Below are positions 63,676-64,000 of a stretch of 64,000 bases of DNA, one piece after another (positions within the stretch are counted from its first letter, which is position 1; each line of letters begins with the position of its first letter). Where the stretch lies: NCBI GenBank assembly GCA_963971285.1, contig OZ020252.1:16281662-16345661 (forward strand). The letters are read 5' to 3'. A program made the position numbers and the translations under genes. A model generated the notes under the pieces. The model ran no database searches and was not told the origin of the DNA. It was given only the letters and a program-made list of their open reading frames with translations. The stretch comes from Astropecten irregularis (taxonomy: Eukaryota; Echinodermata; Asteroidea; Paxillosida; Astropectinidae).

Positions 63676-64000
63676 AGGTATCATGCTTTGGTAGCATACC
63701 GAAACAGAAATGTTCACAGATTTACCTATAACTTACAGGGTATAAAGATGGTGATGGTAGAAACATTCCGTTAAAATTTGTCTGCCTGAAATGCTGTATT
63801 CATCCAGAAAAGAGTTAAACCGATGACCCAATTTTTTTTTTCTTTTAAAGATACAAAATAACTGTGAAAAGTCTTTAAAAATCATGGAGGTACAGGTAGG
63901 ACACATACTGTAGCGGTTTTTCACTGTTTTCTCAAAAAGTGGGCACCGTATGGGACTGAGAATTTCACAGATGACTGTAACCATGATTACTGCATTTTCC
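63676..64000. mobile_element. TTAA-type MITE family A, cut by the window edge
   Basis: GTAGGTATCATGCTTTGGTA, GGGTATAAAGATGGTGATGG, GTGGGCACCGTATGGGACTG. The right end is outside. Confidence 0.65.

Noticed and set aside
1..64000. CRISPR arrays, operons, ribosome-binding sites, rRNA genes and plasmid features
   Set aside because: Spliced genes and SINE/MITE content show eukaryotic nuclear DNA. The only regular arrays are minisatellites and the 1.45-kb composite repeat.

Overview
This is a eukaryotic nuclear window, almost certainly from a deuterostome invertebrate. Genes are split into short exons with GT-AG introns, and about half of the sequence is small transposable elements. The gene content (kinesin-9, an F-spondin-like protein, a monocarboxylate-transporter-like gene, a tandem-domain GT31 glycosyltransferase) and the many TIR elements of the type 'caatttcatagagctgcttagcac' make me favour an echinoderm, perhaps a sea star. 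That organism call is inference from recall, not a search. There is a 200-base assembly gap at 35330-35529.

Layout. 541-1129 (-): two exons of an SLC16/MCT-like transporter gene that runs off the left edge. A near-identical second copy of its first coding exon lies at 5528-5747. 2.1-4.8 kb holds decayed non-LTR retrotransposon pieces. 9779-11683 (+): a single-coding-exon, type II membrane protein with two GT31 (beta-1,3-galactosyltransferase-like) domains, of which the first has lost key residues; a plausible TATA box, 5' exon and spliced uORF lie at 7.36-7.68 kb. 14812-15760 (+): a clean three-exon gene for a 146-residue acidic protein I do not recognise. It converges on 17235-28084 (-): a complete KIF9-type kinesin gene of 14-15 exons, about 817 residues from the conserved start. 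29069-33923: a tandem array of three near-identical 1.45-kb units ending in a fourth element copy, bounded by a 4-bp direct repeat. 38269-62123 (-): the 3' eleven coding exons of an F-spondin-like gene (reeler half, spondin domain, a Met/Pro/Lys repeat linker, two TSP1 repeats). Its signal peptide and the start of the reeler domain lie beyond the right edge.

The genes do not form a pathway. KIF9 is a ciliary/flagellar motor, the spondin is a secreted matrix or guidance protein, the GT31 protein is a Golgi enzyme, and SLC16 proteins carry small organic acids across membranes.

The intergenic and intronic DNA is mostly non-autonomous DNA transposons: TTAA-flanked MITEs in at least three families, hAT-like elements with 8-bp duplications, elements with 9-10-bp duplications, and nested pairs. 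There are also tRNA-derived SINEs and Penelope-type terminal repeats carrying a hammerhead-ribozyme-like core. All exon boundaries below were read by hand from splice signals and reading-frame continuity; no alignment was run.
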